A DNA stretch of 33,686 nt from Bacteroidota bacterium (GCA_023390775.1 JAEWCF010000003.1:1-33686); one strand, 5' to 3'. Shown: positions 7,636 through 15,157, counted from the stretch's first letter. Translations and numbers: made by a program. Notes: generated by a model from the sequence alone, not told the origin.

Positions 7636-7702
7636 CCTCAAAGGTTTTATTCCGCTGCGCTCCATACAATTCGGCTACGCCTCGGGTTCAAAACCTTTGA
7701 GG
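7636..7702. repeat. MITE-like repeat, copy B
   Basis: 13-bp inverted ends (CCTCAAAGGTTTT 7636-7648 and its complement 7690-7702) enclose a core nearly identical to copy A at 475-544 (ATTCCGCTGCGCTCC... CCTCGGGTT). GGCTTTGCC in copy A becomes GGCTACGCC here, so a small GGC/GCC hairpin is kept while its loop varies. Confidence 0.85.
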
Positions 7703-7809
7703 TCTTAGGCGCGTGTACGCCAAATTTACTGCTTCCGCACATCGGGGTCTTACGGTTTTTCCGCCTTTTTTACTAAAACCCGCCATTTCCCGAAAATCAA
7801 TAAAAGCCG

Positions 7810-7817
7810 TACCTTCG
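7810..7817 (+). promoter_or_regulatory. Candidate -7 box for the aldehyde dehydrogenase gene
   Basis: TACCTTCG differs from TAnnTTTG by one base and lies 19 bp before the ATG at 7837. A TTTC at about 7786-7789 is the only weak -33 candidate. Confidence 0.35.
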
Positions 7818-7836
7818 CACCACAAAAATTCGGCTT

Positions 7837-9390
7837 ATGCAAACCATGACAGATCAATTCGGCATACTCGAGGCGCTTTCGGCACTCGGAATAAAAGATA
7901 TCAATTCCGGTACATCCACGGGAATGCAGTTTTTTGCAAACGGATCCAAACTCGAATCCTATTCTCCCGTAAATGGCCAACTCATCGGCACCGTGATTCA
8001 ATCGACCAAGGAAGATTATGAGGCCGCCATGGAAAAGGCCACCGAGGCATTCAAGACTTTTCGTTTGATGCCCGCGCCGCAACGCGGTGAGATCGTTCGC
8101 CAGTTTGGAGAAAAACTTAGAAAGAACAAGGAAGCGCTCGGGAAATTGGTTTCCTATGAAATGGGCAAGTCCCTTCAAGAAGGTTATGGAGAGGTCCAGG
8201 AAATGATCGACATCTGCGATTTTGCCGTGGGTCTCTCGCGACAGTTGCACGGTTTGACGATGCATTCCGAGCGCCCTGGGCACCGCATGTACGAGCAATA
8301 CCATCCGCTGGGGATCGTCGGGATCATTTCGGCATTCAACTTCCCGGTAGCTGTCTGGGCCTGGAACACCGCATTGGCATGGATTTGCGGCGATGTCTGC
8401 ATCTGGAAACCATCCGAGAAAACTCCGCTTTGTGCCATCGCCTGCCAGAACATCATGGCCGAAGTCATCCGCGAGAACAACCTCCCCGAAGGCATCAGTT
8501 GTTTGGTCATCGGCGATTACAAGGTAGGCGAATATTTGTCTCATGACACGCGAATCCCGCTGGTTTCGGCTACGGGATCGACCCGAATGGGCAAGATCGT
8601 CGCACAGGCAGTGGCCGCACGTCTGGGAAAATCGCTCCTCGAACTCGGCGGAAACAACGCCATCATTGTCACTCCCGATGCCGATATCAAGATGACCGTC
8701 ATCGGCGCGGTGTTCGGAGCCGTCGGAACGGCCGGGCAGCGTTGTACCTCGACACGCAGGCTCATCATCCACGAATCCATTTATGACAAGGTGAAAGATG
8801 CCATTGTTTCGGCATACGGCCAGCTTCGAATCGGCAACCCGCTTGACCAAAACAACCACGTCGGCCCGCTGATCGACAAGGACGCGGTGCGCGGATACGA
8901 AAAGGCGCTGGAGCAAGTGGTGAAACAGGGCGGAAACATCCTGGTCGAGGGCGGCGTGCTTTCGGGTGAAGGCTATGAAAGCGGATGCTATGTGCGTCCC
9001 GCGATCGCCGAAGCCGACAACTCTTTTGATATCGTACAGCACGAGACCTTTGCACCGATTCTCTACTTGCTCAAATATTCGGGCGATGTGGAGAACGCGA
9101 TCGAAATTCAGAATGGCGTGGCCCAAGGCCTTTCATCGGCCATCATGACCAACAACCTGCGCGAGGCCGAGAAGTTCCTCTCGGTTGCCGGTTCAGACTG
9201 CGGAATCGCCAACGTCAACATCGGGACTTCGGGTGCCGAGATCGGCGGCGCGTTTGGTGGCGAGAAGGAGACGGGTGGCGGACGCGAATCGGGTTCCGAT
9301 GCGTGGAAGGTCTACATGCGCAGGCAAACCAACACGATCAATTATACGACAAACCTGCCGCTCGCGCAGGGGATCAAGTTCGATTTGTAA
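7837..9390 (+). CDS. ALDH7-family aldehyde dehydrogenase (antiquitin-like, alpha-aminoadipic semialdehyde/P6C dehydrogenase)
   Basis: 517 residues, NAD(P)-dependent. Catalytic groups are intact: Asn168 in AFNFP, Lys191 in IWKPSEK, Glu269 in LELGGNNA, Cys303 in GQRCTSTRR, and Glu403 in QHETFAPI. The C-terminal run NIGTSGAEIGGAFGGEKETG followed by GGRESGSDAWK is the hallmark of the ALDH7/antiquitin group, which oxidises alpha-aminoadipic semialdehyde (piperideine-6-carboxylate) in lysine breakdown. It is not the ALDH8/AMSDH-type enzyme that would directly follow HAAO. The next in-frame ATG, at codon 4, is an equally good start. A terminator lies 6 bp after the stop. A promoter and a repeat separate it from the dioxygenase, so the two need not be one operon. 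Confidence 0.93.
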   Translation: MQTMTDQFGILEALSALGIKDINSGTSTGMQFFANGSKLESYSPVNGQLIGTVIQSTKEDYEAAMEKATEAFKTFRLMPAPQRGEIVRQFGEKLRKNKEALGKLVSYEMGKSLQEGYGEVQEMIDICDFAVGLSRQLHGLTMHSERPGHRMYEQYHPLGIVGIISAFNFPVAVWAWNTALAWICGDVCIWKPSEKTPLCAIACQNIMAEVIRENNLPEGISCLVIGDYKVGEYLSHDTRIPLVSATGSTRMGKIVAQAVAARLGKSLLELGGNNAIIVTPDADIKMTVIGAVFGAVGTAGQRCTSTRRLIIHESIYDKVKDAIVSAYGQLRIGNPLDQNNHVGPLIDKDAVRGYEKALEQVVKQGGNILVEGGVLSGEGYESGCYVRPAIAEADNSFDIVQHETFAPILYLLKYSGDVENAIEIQNGVAQGLSSAIMTNNLREAEKFLSVAGSDCGIANVNIGTSGAEIGGAFGGEKETGGGRESGSDAWKVYMRRQTNTINYTTNLPLAQGIKFDL

Positions 9391-9396
9391 TAGAAG

Positions 9397-9416
9397 CCGC
9401 CTTCGGGCGGTTTTTT
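9397..9416 (+). terminator. Rho-independent terminator, TTCG loop
   Basis: CCGCC (9397-9401), TTCG, GGCGG (9406-9410), then TTTTTT (9411-9416). Its last T residues are also part of the stop codon (9415-9417) of the converging phosphatase gene. Confidence 0.9.
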
Positions 9417-10143
9417 AATTTCGCCCGCGTTCCTCGGGGTAAAGTTCAGGAAGCGGGTCGCTTTGCCAAAATTCCTTTGTATCGGCGTCCAGGATTGTCA
9501 ATGGACCGTAGAATGCCGCCCCGGTGTCCAAGTTCCATACATTGCCCATTTGGACAGGTTCCGTTTTTCCGATCTTGGTTACCGGAGTGTGGCCGATGTA
9601 GATTTCGCTGTAAAGGGTCAGCCGTTTAGGGTAGGCCAAATCGTCGGGCGACAGCCTTTTGTCAAAACTGACGGCAGTCTCCCACAATGTCCGGTCCCAG
9701 AATGCGAGCCTCGGGTAATGTTCATGTGCAATCCCGTGCAGATTGGTAAAGCCCGCATGAACGAAAAGCCTGTTGCGACCATCGATGAAGTAATACCGGA
9801 GCGTATCGAGAAATTCGATGTGCCTTAGTTTGACATCATCTTCGAGCAAGGAATAGGATTTAATGGTCGCCTCGCCACCGTGCTGAAACCACAGTTCGTT
9901 TTCCTTTCCCCGAAGCCATTGCAGCAGCAGATCGTCATGGTTGCCGCGCATATAGATGCAGTTGTGCGTTGACTGAAGCGCGATTAAATAATCCAGTACC
10001 TGCGGTGATTCGCTCCAACTGTCCACATAATCGCCCAGGAAAATAATGCGGTCATCCTGCGTCGCCCCGGATCGCTCCAGGACTTGCCGCAGTGCCCTTA
10101 ATCCGCCGTGAATGTCCCCGATAACAAGTGTCCTTTGCGCCAT
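9415..10143 (-). CDS. PPP-like metallophosphatase (serine/threonine phosphatase / ApaH-like)
   Basis: 242 residues. All metal-binding motifs of the calcineurin-like PPP family are present in order: GDIHG (Asp10, His12), GDYVD (Asp38, Asp41), GNHD (Asn68, His69), FVHAGF (His129) and IGHTPV (His185). In this family they hold two metals and hydrolyse phosphoprotein or dinucleoside polyphosphate substrates. Length and motif spacing fit bacterial PrpA/PrpE/ApaH-like enzymes; the sequence does not decide between protein phosphatase and nucleotide hydrolase. There is no signal peptide, so it is cytoplasmic. Its own promoter lies just upstream (10158-10184). It is monocistronic, convergent with the aldehyde dehydrogenase gene. 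Confidence 0.93.
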   Translation of the reverse strand: MAQRTLVIGDIHGGLRALRQVLERSGATQDDRIIFLGDYVDSWSESPQVLDYLIALQSTHNCIYMRGNHDDLLLQWLRGKENELWFQHGGEATIKSYSLLEDDVKLRHIEFLDTLRYYFIDGRNRLFVHAGFTNLHGIAHEHYPRLAFWDRTLWETAVSFDKRLSPDDLAYPKRLTLYSEIYIGHTPVTKIGKTEPVQMGNVWNLDTGAAFYGPLTILDADTKEFWQSDPLPELYPEERGRN

Positions 10144-10157
10144 AATCTCTGTTCAAA

Positions 10158-10184
10158 CAAAAATAGCGGAAATCACCTTAACAA
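10158..10184 (-). promoter_or_regulatory. Promoter of the PPP-like phosphatase gene
   Basis: On the minus strand TTTTG (CAA of the plus strand at 10182-10184) is followed after 16 bp by TATTTTTG (10165-10158), a perfect TAnnTTTG. The start codon is 14 bp further on. Spacing is one base below the usual 17-23. Confidence 0.55.
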
Positions 10185-10265
10185 AATTTACAGAAAAGCC
10201 GCAGGGCAACCAACCATGTGCTGAATAATTTTATAAAATGTTAACGGCCCGGCAATCAGCTGCTT

Positions 10266-10381
10266 TTATATACGCCATGACACAATAAACTTTCGCCACG
10301 CTCCGGGCCGGTTTGGGTTAAGTTAGACGGCAGCCTTAGGGCTGTCGTTTTTTTCGCCGAAGAATCAATTATATACGCCAT
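10266..10381 (+). promoter_or_regulatory. Structured leader before the response regulator, with a 13-bp direct repeat
   Basis: TTATATACGCCAT occurs at 10266-10278 and again at 10369-10381, the second copy ending 4 bp before the gene start at 10385. The first copy runs into ATG-ACA-CAA-TAA, a three-codon reading frame. CGGCCCGG (10245-10252) and CCGGGCCG (10303-10310) can pair around the first copy. A complete terminator (10327-10354) lies between the copies. The whole looks like a regulated leader, but no known riboswitch is recognised. Confidence 0.4.
10327..10354 (+). terminator. Orphan terminator in the leader of the response regulator gene
   Basis: A 9-bp stem (10327-10335 with 10340-10348, one G-U pair) closes a TTAG loop and is followed by a T tract to 10354. 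No plus-strand gene precedes it; the neighbouring phosphatase gene is transcribed away. It therefore ends a short leader or small RNA, or acts as an attenuator. Confidence 0.8.
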
Positions 10382-10384
10382 ATC

Positions 10385-11053
10385 ATGAAATCGACGCCAA
10401 AAAAAATCCTGATGATTGACGATCATCCCACCCAAATCGAGGGGTACAAGACCATTTTATCCTACAACAGCCGGGGTATTGAAATCGAAGCGACGGCCTG
10501 CCACGACTGCGAGGCTGCCTATAATCTGATCCACTCTGCCGCCGCCGCCAAATACGACATCGTCTTTTTGGACCAGAACCTGCCGGCATTCGAATCGCGA
10601 AACATCAAGTCCGGATGTGACCTCGGTCCACTCATCCGCAGGTTCATGCCCAGGGCCCGCCTGGTGTTTTTGACATCACACGTGGAAGCCTTCGTGCTGT
10701 ACAATATCATCAACAAACTGAAACCCGAAGGACTGTTGGTCAAAAGCGATTTTGATGCGGAAGACCTGTTGCGCGCCTTTGAATGCATCATTTCCGGCGG
10801 GACATATCACAGCGAAACGGTGGTGGAGCGGATGAAGTACATGTTGGCTCGAGCCGATTATCTCGACAGCCTGAACCGCCAGATCATCCATTGCCTCTCG
10901 CGCGGGGTCAAGACCAAGCATTTGCCGGAACACGTCCACCTCTCGCTGAGCGCGATCGAGAAACGCAAAGCCCAGATCAAGGATTATTTCTGCATCGGTT
11001 CGGGGCGCGACAAGGACATTGTGAGCGTCGCGAGGGAACTCGGATTTGTTTAA
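10385..11053 (+). CDS. Response regulator, REC domain with LuxR-like C-terminal helices
   Basis: 222 residues. The receiver domain (about 6-130) has Asp12-Asp13 in MIDDH, phospho-acceptor Asp63 in VFLDQNLP, Thr97 in FLTSH and Lys120 in LLVKSD, so phosphorylation chemistry is intact. The C-terminal part (about 160-222) contains a helix-turn-helix-like segment (LPEHVHLSLSAIEKRKAQIK) resembling the LuxR/NarL output but divergent. It probably binds DNA, as in the family. No histidine kinase is adjacent. The gene has a structured leader with an orphan terminator, and its stop at 11053 is one base before the ATG (11055) of a secreted protein gene, so the pair is co-translated. Confidence 0.88.
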   Translation: MKSTPKKILMIDDHPTQIEGYKTILSYNSRGIEIEATACHDCEAAYNLIHSAAAAKYDIVFLDQNLPAFESRNIKSGCDLGPLIRRFMPRARLVFLTSHVEAFVLYNIINKLKPEGLLVKSDFDAEDLLRAFECIISGGTYHSETVVERMKYMLARADYLDSLNRQIIHCLSRGVKTKHLPEHVHLSLSAIEKRKAQIKDYFCIGSGRDKDIVSVARELGFV

Positions 11054-11054
11054 A

Positions 11055-12188
11055 ATGTGCGCCATGATTAGCCGAATCGCCTTTTGGCTGGCCGGATTAC
11101 TAATATGCGGTCAGGCACATGCTTTCGAGGAAGAGACCGCCCGGATTTTCCGCGAACTTTCGGATGAATTGAAGTGCATCGAGGTGCGTTATGCACCAAT
11201 GCGGGACTCGCTGGAAATGACCCTGGAACGCGAAAACTTTTCCTTCCGTCACGCGCAGTCCAGCCAGGCGAAAATCGAAGCCCTCGTCAGGCGGGAGGAA
11301 ATCCGTGAGGCGCTCCGGTTGCTTGCCCTTGACAGTGTCGGCGAAATTTCAAAAGTCCGCTACCTCAAAGGCCTGCAGATCATCAAGATCCTTTACGAGA
11401 AAATCCTGGGTCTTGACCACCATTTCGCATCGGTTCGGACCTTGGGCGAAATCAATCGCATCGCCAATCCGACGCAATATCCGGAGTACGCCAAATTTCG
11501 TGAGACGCTTACTTCGCAAAAGGATAAGCGCGGCTTTGATCTGACCGCCATCCTGGGGACCAATGCCATCGTTTCGGTGGTCCAGACCTTTACCAGCATG
11601 CTCGGATCCGGGATGAGCCGTGAACAGAAGGAAAAGGAGCTGGCCGCGATCGAGTGCATCCTTGATTTTACGCTGCGGATGCAAAATGACCTGAACACGA
11701 TTTATTTCGAGACTGCCTTCCTGCAGACCAGCAACGGCCGGATGAAGCAGGAAATCGAGGCCTTGTTCCGTGATTATGCAAAGCCTATCGGCTACGTTGC
11801 CACGCTCGAGAACTGCCGCGCGCACGACGACTGGGAGACCTTTACCCAAAAGATGGACGAATACCTGGTGAAACTCAAATCGTCAACCGGGACGGCGCAG
11901 TACAAGATGCAGGTCAACATGGAGTTTCCTATCGACCGGCTCTTGCAATACATCACCCAGTACAACGCCTACATCGATCAGGGCGGAAAGTTTTACGAAA
12001 AGTTCCGCATCATTCTCAACAGCTATGAAAACCAGAAGCAATGCGAGACCCGGCTTCCACCCGAATATTTAAAGCTCCGCAGCGACATCGACGTTGCCAT
12101 CGAAAAGTTCAATGTGGCCTATAAACCGATCGAGATCAACGGCAGCAAGATGAAGGAAATATTGTACGGGCTCAACGAGTTTGACTGA
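11055..12188 (+). CDS. Secreted all-helical protein of unknown function, paired with the response regulator
   Basis: 377 residues. I do not recognise the family. The N-terminus has a clear signal peptide (MISRIAFWLAGLLICGQAHA from codon 4), so it goes to the periplasm or beyond. No lipobox Cys follows. The mature protein is rich in Glu/Lys/Arg/Leu with predicted long helices. A conserved-looking hydrophobic stretch (LTAILGTNAIVSVVQTFTSM) lies near the middle and could insert in a membrane. Two Cys residues (ENCRAHDD and KQCETRLP) could form a disulfide. The start is ATG at 11055 or 11064; the frame is open back into the regulator gene. It is coupled to the regulator, which may sense or control it. 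The stop TGA (12186-12188) abuts the stop of the facing gene. Confidence 0.8.
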   Translation: MCAMISRIAFWLAGLLICGQAHAFEEETARIFRELSDELKCIEVRYAPMRDSLEMTLERENFSFRHAQSSQAKIEALVRREEIREALRLLALDSVGEISKVRYLKGLQIIKILYEKILGLDHHFASVRTLGEINRIANPTQYPEYAKFRETLTSQKDKRGFDLTAILGTNAIVSVVQTFTSMLGSGMSREQKEKELAAIECILDFTLRMQNDLNTIYFETAFLQTSNGRMKQEIEALFRDYAKPIGYVATLENCRAHDDWETFTQKMDEYLVKLKSSTGTAQYKMQVNMEFPIDRLLQYITQYNAYIDQGGKFYEKFRIILNSYENQKQCETRLPPEYLKLRSDIDVAIEKFNVAYKPIEINGSKMKEILYGLNEFD

Positions 12189-13340
12189 TCATTGGGTATC
12201 ATACTTCATCTTTCGCAAAATGCGCATGGATTCCTTGAAGGAAAGGTACGCCGACGGGAAGGGTTTCAGGAGCGGTTTGGCATCGATGAGCTGTTGTCGG
12301 GCATCGTCAAACCCGTTCAGGTAGCAGATCATGAAGGTCGAAGGAAGGTTCTCGAGATCCCGAAGTTCGTGCGGTGACATCGCTTTTCCCGAGGACAATC
12401 GCGCCAGCAACGCCAACCCCGAATTGTAAATGTGGTGCAACAACCTCTTGTTGAATTCGGGCGGCTCAAAAAGCATCTGGCGCTCGATCTTGTAATAGCC
12501 ATTTTCAAAAAACCGGATCGTTTGCCGCTCGAGCGGGTAATAGCTTGTTTTGTCGTTGAGCCCGAGTGGGACGTATTCGGTAATGGTGAAAGTGTCCTCG
12601 TCATACGATATGATGACCTCGTCCAATGCGGAGTAAAACAGTTTTATCTGCTCGTTGATGAGTTCGATATCCACCCGCGAAAGAAATGTGTTCTCGCGGA
12701 CACGCTTGGGGATTCCCGCCCAGCAGATCACGAAGAGTTCCTTGAACACCTTGTACCGGGGTTCCATGTCCCGATGCCTCACGTTGGTGAAATTGATTAC
12801 CCCGTCCAGAGTGTGCGCAATGCTGTTGCGGGCCGCATTCTCGATCGCGGTGACGGTCTCGGTGTTAAGGGTTGCCTTGCGTTGGGTCCACGGGGCGAGG
12901 TTTTCCACGGGGACGGTATTGCTCCCGCGGCGCTCGAAAATGGTCCCCTGCGCAATGGTGTGGATGTTCTTTTTAAAATGTGAAACCAGCTTATTCGGTT
13001 TGATCGTGACGAGTCCCACGACTTTGTCCTTGGGCAAGTTAGGGAACGGAACGTTTTCATACTGGATTTTAGGGGGGTTCTCCAGGAACGCGTTCACGAG
13101 GTTTTGGATTCGGCTGTCGTCGAAGAAGTCATCACCCGTAATCGCGTTGTCCTGGTCCTCGACGCCCACGACGATGTAGGAGTTATTGGCCGGATTCGAA
13201 TTGGAAAGCGCGCAGATGTGCTTCAAAAACTTCGCCTTGCCCTCTCGCGTGTGCAGGTTCAACTGGCGCTTCTTGTCATAGAAACTGTTCTCGTCGTTGT
13301 GCGCGAGCAGGTTTTTGATGAGAAGCCGCTTGTTGATCAT
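12189..13340 (-). CDS. AlbA_2 (Schlafen-type) domain protein
   Basis: 383 residues. The N-terminal 150 residues follow the AlbA_2/divergent AAA-4 pattern: FLKHICALSNSNPANNSYIV, then VGVEDQDN, then IQNLVNAFLENPP and a KDKVVGLVTIKPN strand. In other bacteria this domain is found in Schlafen-like proteins and regulators that bind nucleic acid or nucleotide. The C-terminal 230 residues have no domain I recognise; helices with many Tyr/Arg/Phe and a LARLSSGKAMSPHELRDLEN segment are visible. The protein is cytoplasmic with no signal peptide. Its 5' leader is a copy of the structured element (13352-13438), and it lies 104 bp downstream of the SDR gene on the same strand. It ends tail-to-tail with the 11055 gene with no spacer. 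Confidence 0.8.
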   Translation of the reverse strand: MINKRLLIKNLLAHNDENSFYDKKRQLNLHTREGKAKFLKHICALSNSNPANNSYIVVGVEDQDNAITGDDFFDDSRIQNLVNAFLENPPKIQYENVPFPNLPKDKVVGLVTIKPNKLVSHFKKNIHTIAQGTIFERRGSNTVPVENLAPWTQRKATLNTETVTAIENAARNSIAHTLDGVINFTNVRHRDMEPRYKVFKELFVICWAGIPKRVRENTFLSRVDIELINEQIKLFYSALDEVIISYDEDTFTITEYVPLGLNDKTSYYPLERQTIRFFENGYYKIERQMLFEPPEFNKRLLHHIYNSGLALLARLSSGKAMSPHELRDLENLPSTFMICYLNGFDDARQQLIDAKPLLKPFPSAYLSFKESMRILRKMKYDTQ

Positions 13341-13351
13341 AATTTTTATTT

Positions 13352-13438
13352 GGGCAGCTTTGCCCGCTGTCCGCTATTATCTTTCGGGCTCGTCCCTCGC
13401 CGCAAAAGGATATCCGCTTCCATCGGGGCTGCGGCGCA
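13352..13438 (-). repeat. Structured dispersed element, copy 2
   Basis: Read on the minus strand: GATGGAAGCG (13424-13415), ATCCTTTT (13411-13404), CGAAAGATA (about 13386-13378), then GCGGACAGCGGG and a GGGCA-AAGC-TGCCC hairpin (13365-13352). CTTT(TG)CGG pairs with CCGAAAG, where copy 1 (717-826) has CTTTTTAC with GTAAAAAG. Arm sequences differ while pairing is kept. It fills most of the 104-bp gap between the SDR stop and the AlbA_2 start. Confidence 0.65.
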
Positions 13439-13444
13439 CGGGCA

Positions 13445-14203
13445 TTAAACTTTCCGGTTCACGATCGTGGACGAGGCCTGCGCCGTCGGGAAAACAATGA
13501 TATCTGCGATATTCACATGCGCCGGCCGCGACACCGTAAAATAAAGGATGTCGGCCACGTCCTCAGGCCGCAAGGGTTCAAAACCCGCGTACACCTTCGC
13601 CGCGCGTTCACGGTCGCCTTTGAACCGGACTTCTGAGAATTCCGTTTCCACCATGCCGGGATTGATGCATCCCACCTTGATCCCAAACGGATTCAAATCC
13701 ATGCGCATTCCCTGGCTGATCGCGTCCACCGCATGTTTGCTCGCACAATAAACGTTGCCGCCGGGGTAAACTTCCTTGGCCGCGGTGCTGCCGATATTAA
13801 TGATTTGTCCGGAGCGGCGCTCCACCATCTGCGGGATTATCGCCTGCGAAACATACAGCAGCCCCTTTACGTTGATGTCGATCATCGCATCCCAATCGCG
13901 TAGGTCTCCCGATTGGATCGGGTCCAGGCCATGGGCATTACCCGCGTTGTTGATCAGGACGTCGATTTGCGAAAATTCTTCCGGCAGGCCGGCAATCGCC
14001 TGTTTAACCGCTTCGGCATCCCGCACGTCGAATTCCAAAAGGTGAATCTCGCTGCCATGCAGTTCGGCCCTGAGGCTTCGCAATCTATCCCCGCGCCTTC
14101 CGCACAGGACCAGCCGATATCCATTCTCGGCGAATTTAATGGCCGTCGCCCGGCCTATTCCGCTTGTTGCCCCGGTAATGAGCGCTGTTTTATTTAGTTT
14201 CAT
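13445..14203 (-). CDS. Short-chain dehydrogenase/reductase, YdfG-like
   Basis: 252 residues, the classical SDR length. The NAD(P) site TGATSGIG (10-17), NNAG (85-88), Asn111, Ser139 in NIGST and the Tyr152-x3-Lys156 catalytic pair (YCASK) are all present. CGRR after beta-2 (Arg36/Arg37) suggests NADP preference. Overall similarity in motif layout is to YdfG (3-hydroxy acid / L-allo-threonine dehydrogenase) enzymes, but substrate assignment is inference. The start codon at 14203 follows the aldo/keto reductase stop (14204-14206) with no gap, so translation is coupled. Both are cytoplasmic NADP oxidoreductases and may share a carbonyl-detoxifying role. Confidence 0.93.
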   Translation of the reverse strand: MKLNKTALITGATSGIGRATAIKFAENGYRLVLCGRRGDRLRSLRAELHGSEIHLLEFDVRDAEAVKQAIAGLPEEFSQIDVLINNAGNAHGLDPIQSGDLRDWDAMIDINVKGLLYVSQAIIPQMVERRSGQIINIGSTAAKEVYPGGNVYCASKHAVDAISQGMRMDLNPFGIKVGCINPGMVETEFSEVRFKGDRERAAKVYAGFEPLRPEDVADILYFTVSRPAHVNIADIIVFPTAQASSTIVNRKV

Positions 14204-15070
14204 CTATGGAATTTTTGTGCCCCGGCTTTGTTCCCACAACGCAAACCAATCCTCGAGGTCGAGTTTCAGGCTTCCCGCCTGCGAGAGGTCGCGTATCCTG
14301 TCCGCATCGGCAGTACCGATGATCGGAATGATCCGCGCGGGATGCATTATGATCCACGCGATCAGGATCCGGGAGGGGCTTGCCTGGTATTTTTCCGAAA
14401 GGCTGTTGAGCAAAATCGTCAATCTTCCTGATTGTTCATTATCGTCCTTAAACACGGTTCCCAGCGGGCTCCAGGCCATGGGCCGGATCTCGTGAAGCCG
14501 CATGTGGTCGATTGTGCCGTCGGTCATGGCCTCGGGGTGTGTCACCGAAAAGGAAATCTGGTTATGTGAAACGTCGGTGCATTTCTGGATGAGGTCGGTC
14601 TGGATGGGCGTGAAATTGGAAACGCCAAAATCCAAAATCTTCCCGTCTTGCTTGAGTCGGCTGACGGCCTGTGCGATTTCGTGCGGATCCATTAACGGGC
14701 TCGGCCGGTGCAGCAGAAGGAGGTCGAGGTAATGCGTCCGCAGGTTTTTAAGCGATCGCTCCACCGACCAGATGATATAGTCTCCGGAATAATTGTAATG
14801 CTTGACGCGATATCCCCGGTCTCCTGAGAGATGTCCGATCCCGCATTTTGAAATTAACCGGATCGCATCGCGGTTTACACGGGAAACCTCGAGCGCATGC
14901 CCAAAATCCGCCTCCGTGGTATATCCGCCATAAATATCGGCGTGGTCAAAGGAATCGATTCCGCATTCCAGGCAGGTTTCGATAAGGCCCGCCATGCCAT
15001 TAGCATCAAGCTTCCGCCCCCATTCGCCCCAGTTCATGGTACCGGCCACGATATTTGATAAAGTTTTCAT
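14204..15070 (-). CDS. Aldo/keto reductase (YdhF-like)
   Basis: 288 residues. The AKR tetrad is visible: Asp42 (DSFDHADIYGGY), Tyr47, Lys75 (LISKCGIG) and His121 (LLLLHRPSP). A GVSNF motif follows, and the C-terminal IIGTADADRIRDL segment is where AKRs bind the cofactor phosphate. The pattern with MNWGEWG near the start and HRPSPLMDP matches the YdhF subgroup of oxidoreductases of unknown physiological substrate. It is the first gene of the minus-strand AKR-SDR pair. Upstream (15071-15157) a cluster of GTTAC-type sites is shared with the divergent DUF4382 gene. Confidence 0.93.
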   Translation of the reverse strand: MKTLSNIVAGTMNWGEWGRKLDANGMAGLIETCLECGIDSFDHADIYGGYTTEADFGHALEVSRVNRDAIRLISKCGIGHLSGDRGYRVKHYNYSGDYIIWSVERSLKNLRTHYLDLLLLHRPSPLMDPHEIAQAVSRLKQDGKILDFGVSNFTPIQTDLIQKCTDVSHNQISFSVTHPEAMTDGTIDHMRLHEIRPMAWSPLGTVFKDDNEQSGRLTILLNSLSEKYQASPSRILIAWIIMHPARIIPIIGTADADRIRDLSQAGSLKLDLEDWFALWEQSRGTKIP

Positions 15071-15100
15071 AATTCTCTCCGAATTCCGTGTTAAGGCTAT

Positions 15101-15136
15101 GTTACACGATTACAAAACCCCGTTACGAAAAGTAAC
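15101..15136. promoter_or_regulatory. Cluster of GTTAC motifs in a divergent promoter region
   Basis: GTTAC (15101-15105), ATTAC (15109-15113), GTTAC (15122-15126) and inverted GTAAC (15132-15136) lie in the 87-bp gap between the divergent aldo/keto reductase and DUF4382 genes. The last two form an inverted pair, GTTAC-GAAAA-GTAAC. This could be an operator controlling both genes; no regulator is identified. Confidence 0.35.
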
Positions 15137-15157
15137 AAATTCTAAATCTTAACCAAC

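Larger units (their letters stand above)
7567..7836. other. Intergenic spacer with repeat copy B and the ALDH promoter region
   Basis: This 270-bp gap holds repeat copy B (7636-7702) and a candidate -7 box (7810-7817). I see no convincing gene or terminator for the dioxygenase gene here, unless the repeat hairpin serves as one. Confidence 0.6.

Noticed and set aside
7582..7776. 64-codon open frame over repeat copy B
   Set aside because: Most of its length is the MITE-like repeat, and the same repeat elsewhere is not in a conserved frame.
7750..9126. 458-codon open frame antisense to the aldehyde dehydrogenase gene
   Set aside because: The sense strand encodes a complete ALDH7 enzyme with all catalytic residues; the antisense frame is a by-product of GC-rich codon use.
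12432..12983. 183-codon open frame antisense to the AlbA_2 gene
   Set aside because: The opposite frame has a recognisable AlbA_2 domain and full-length coding; the antisense frame has no support.
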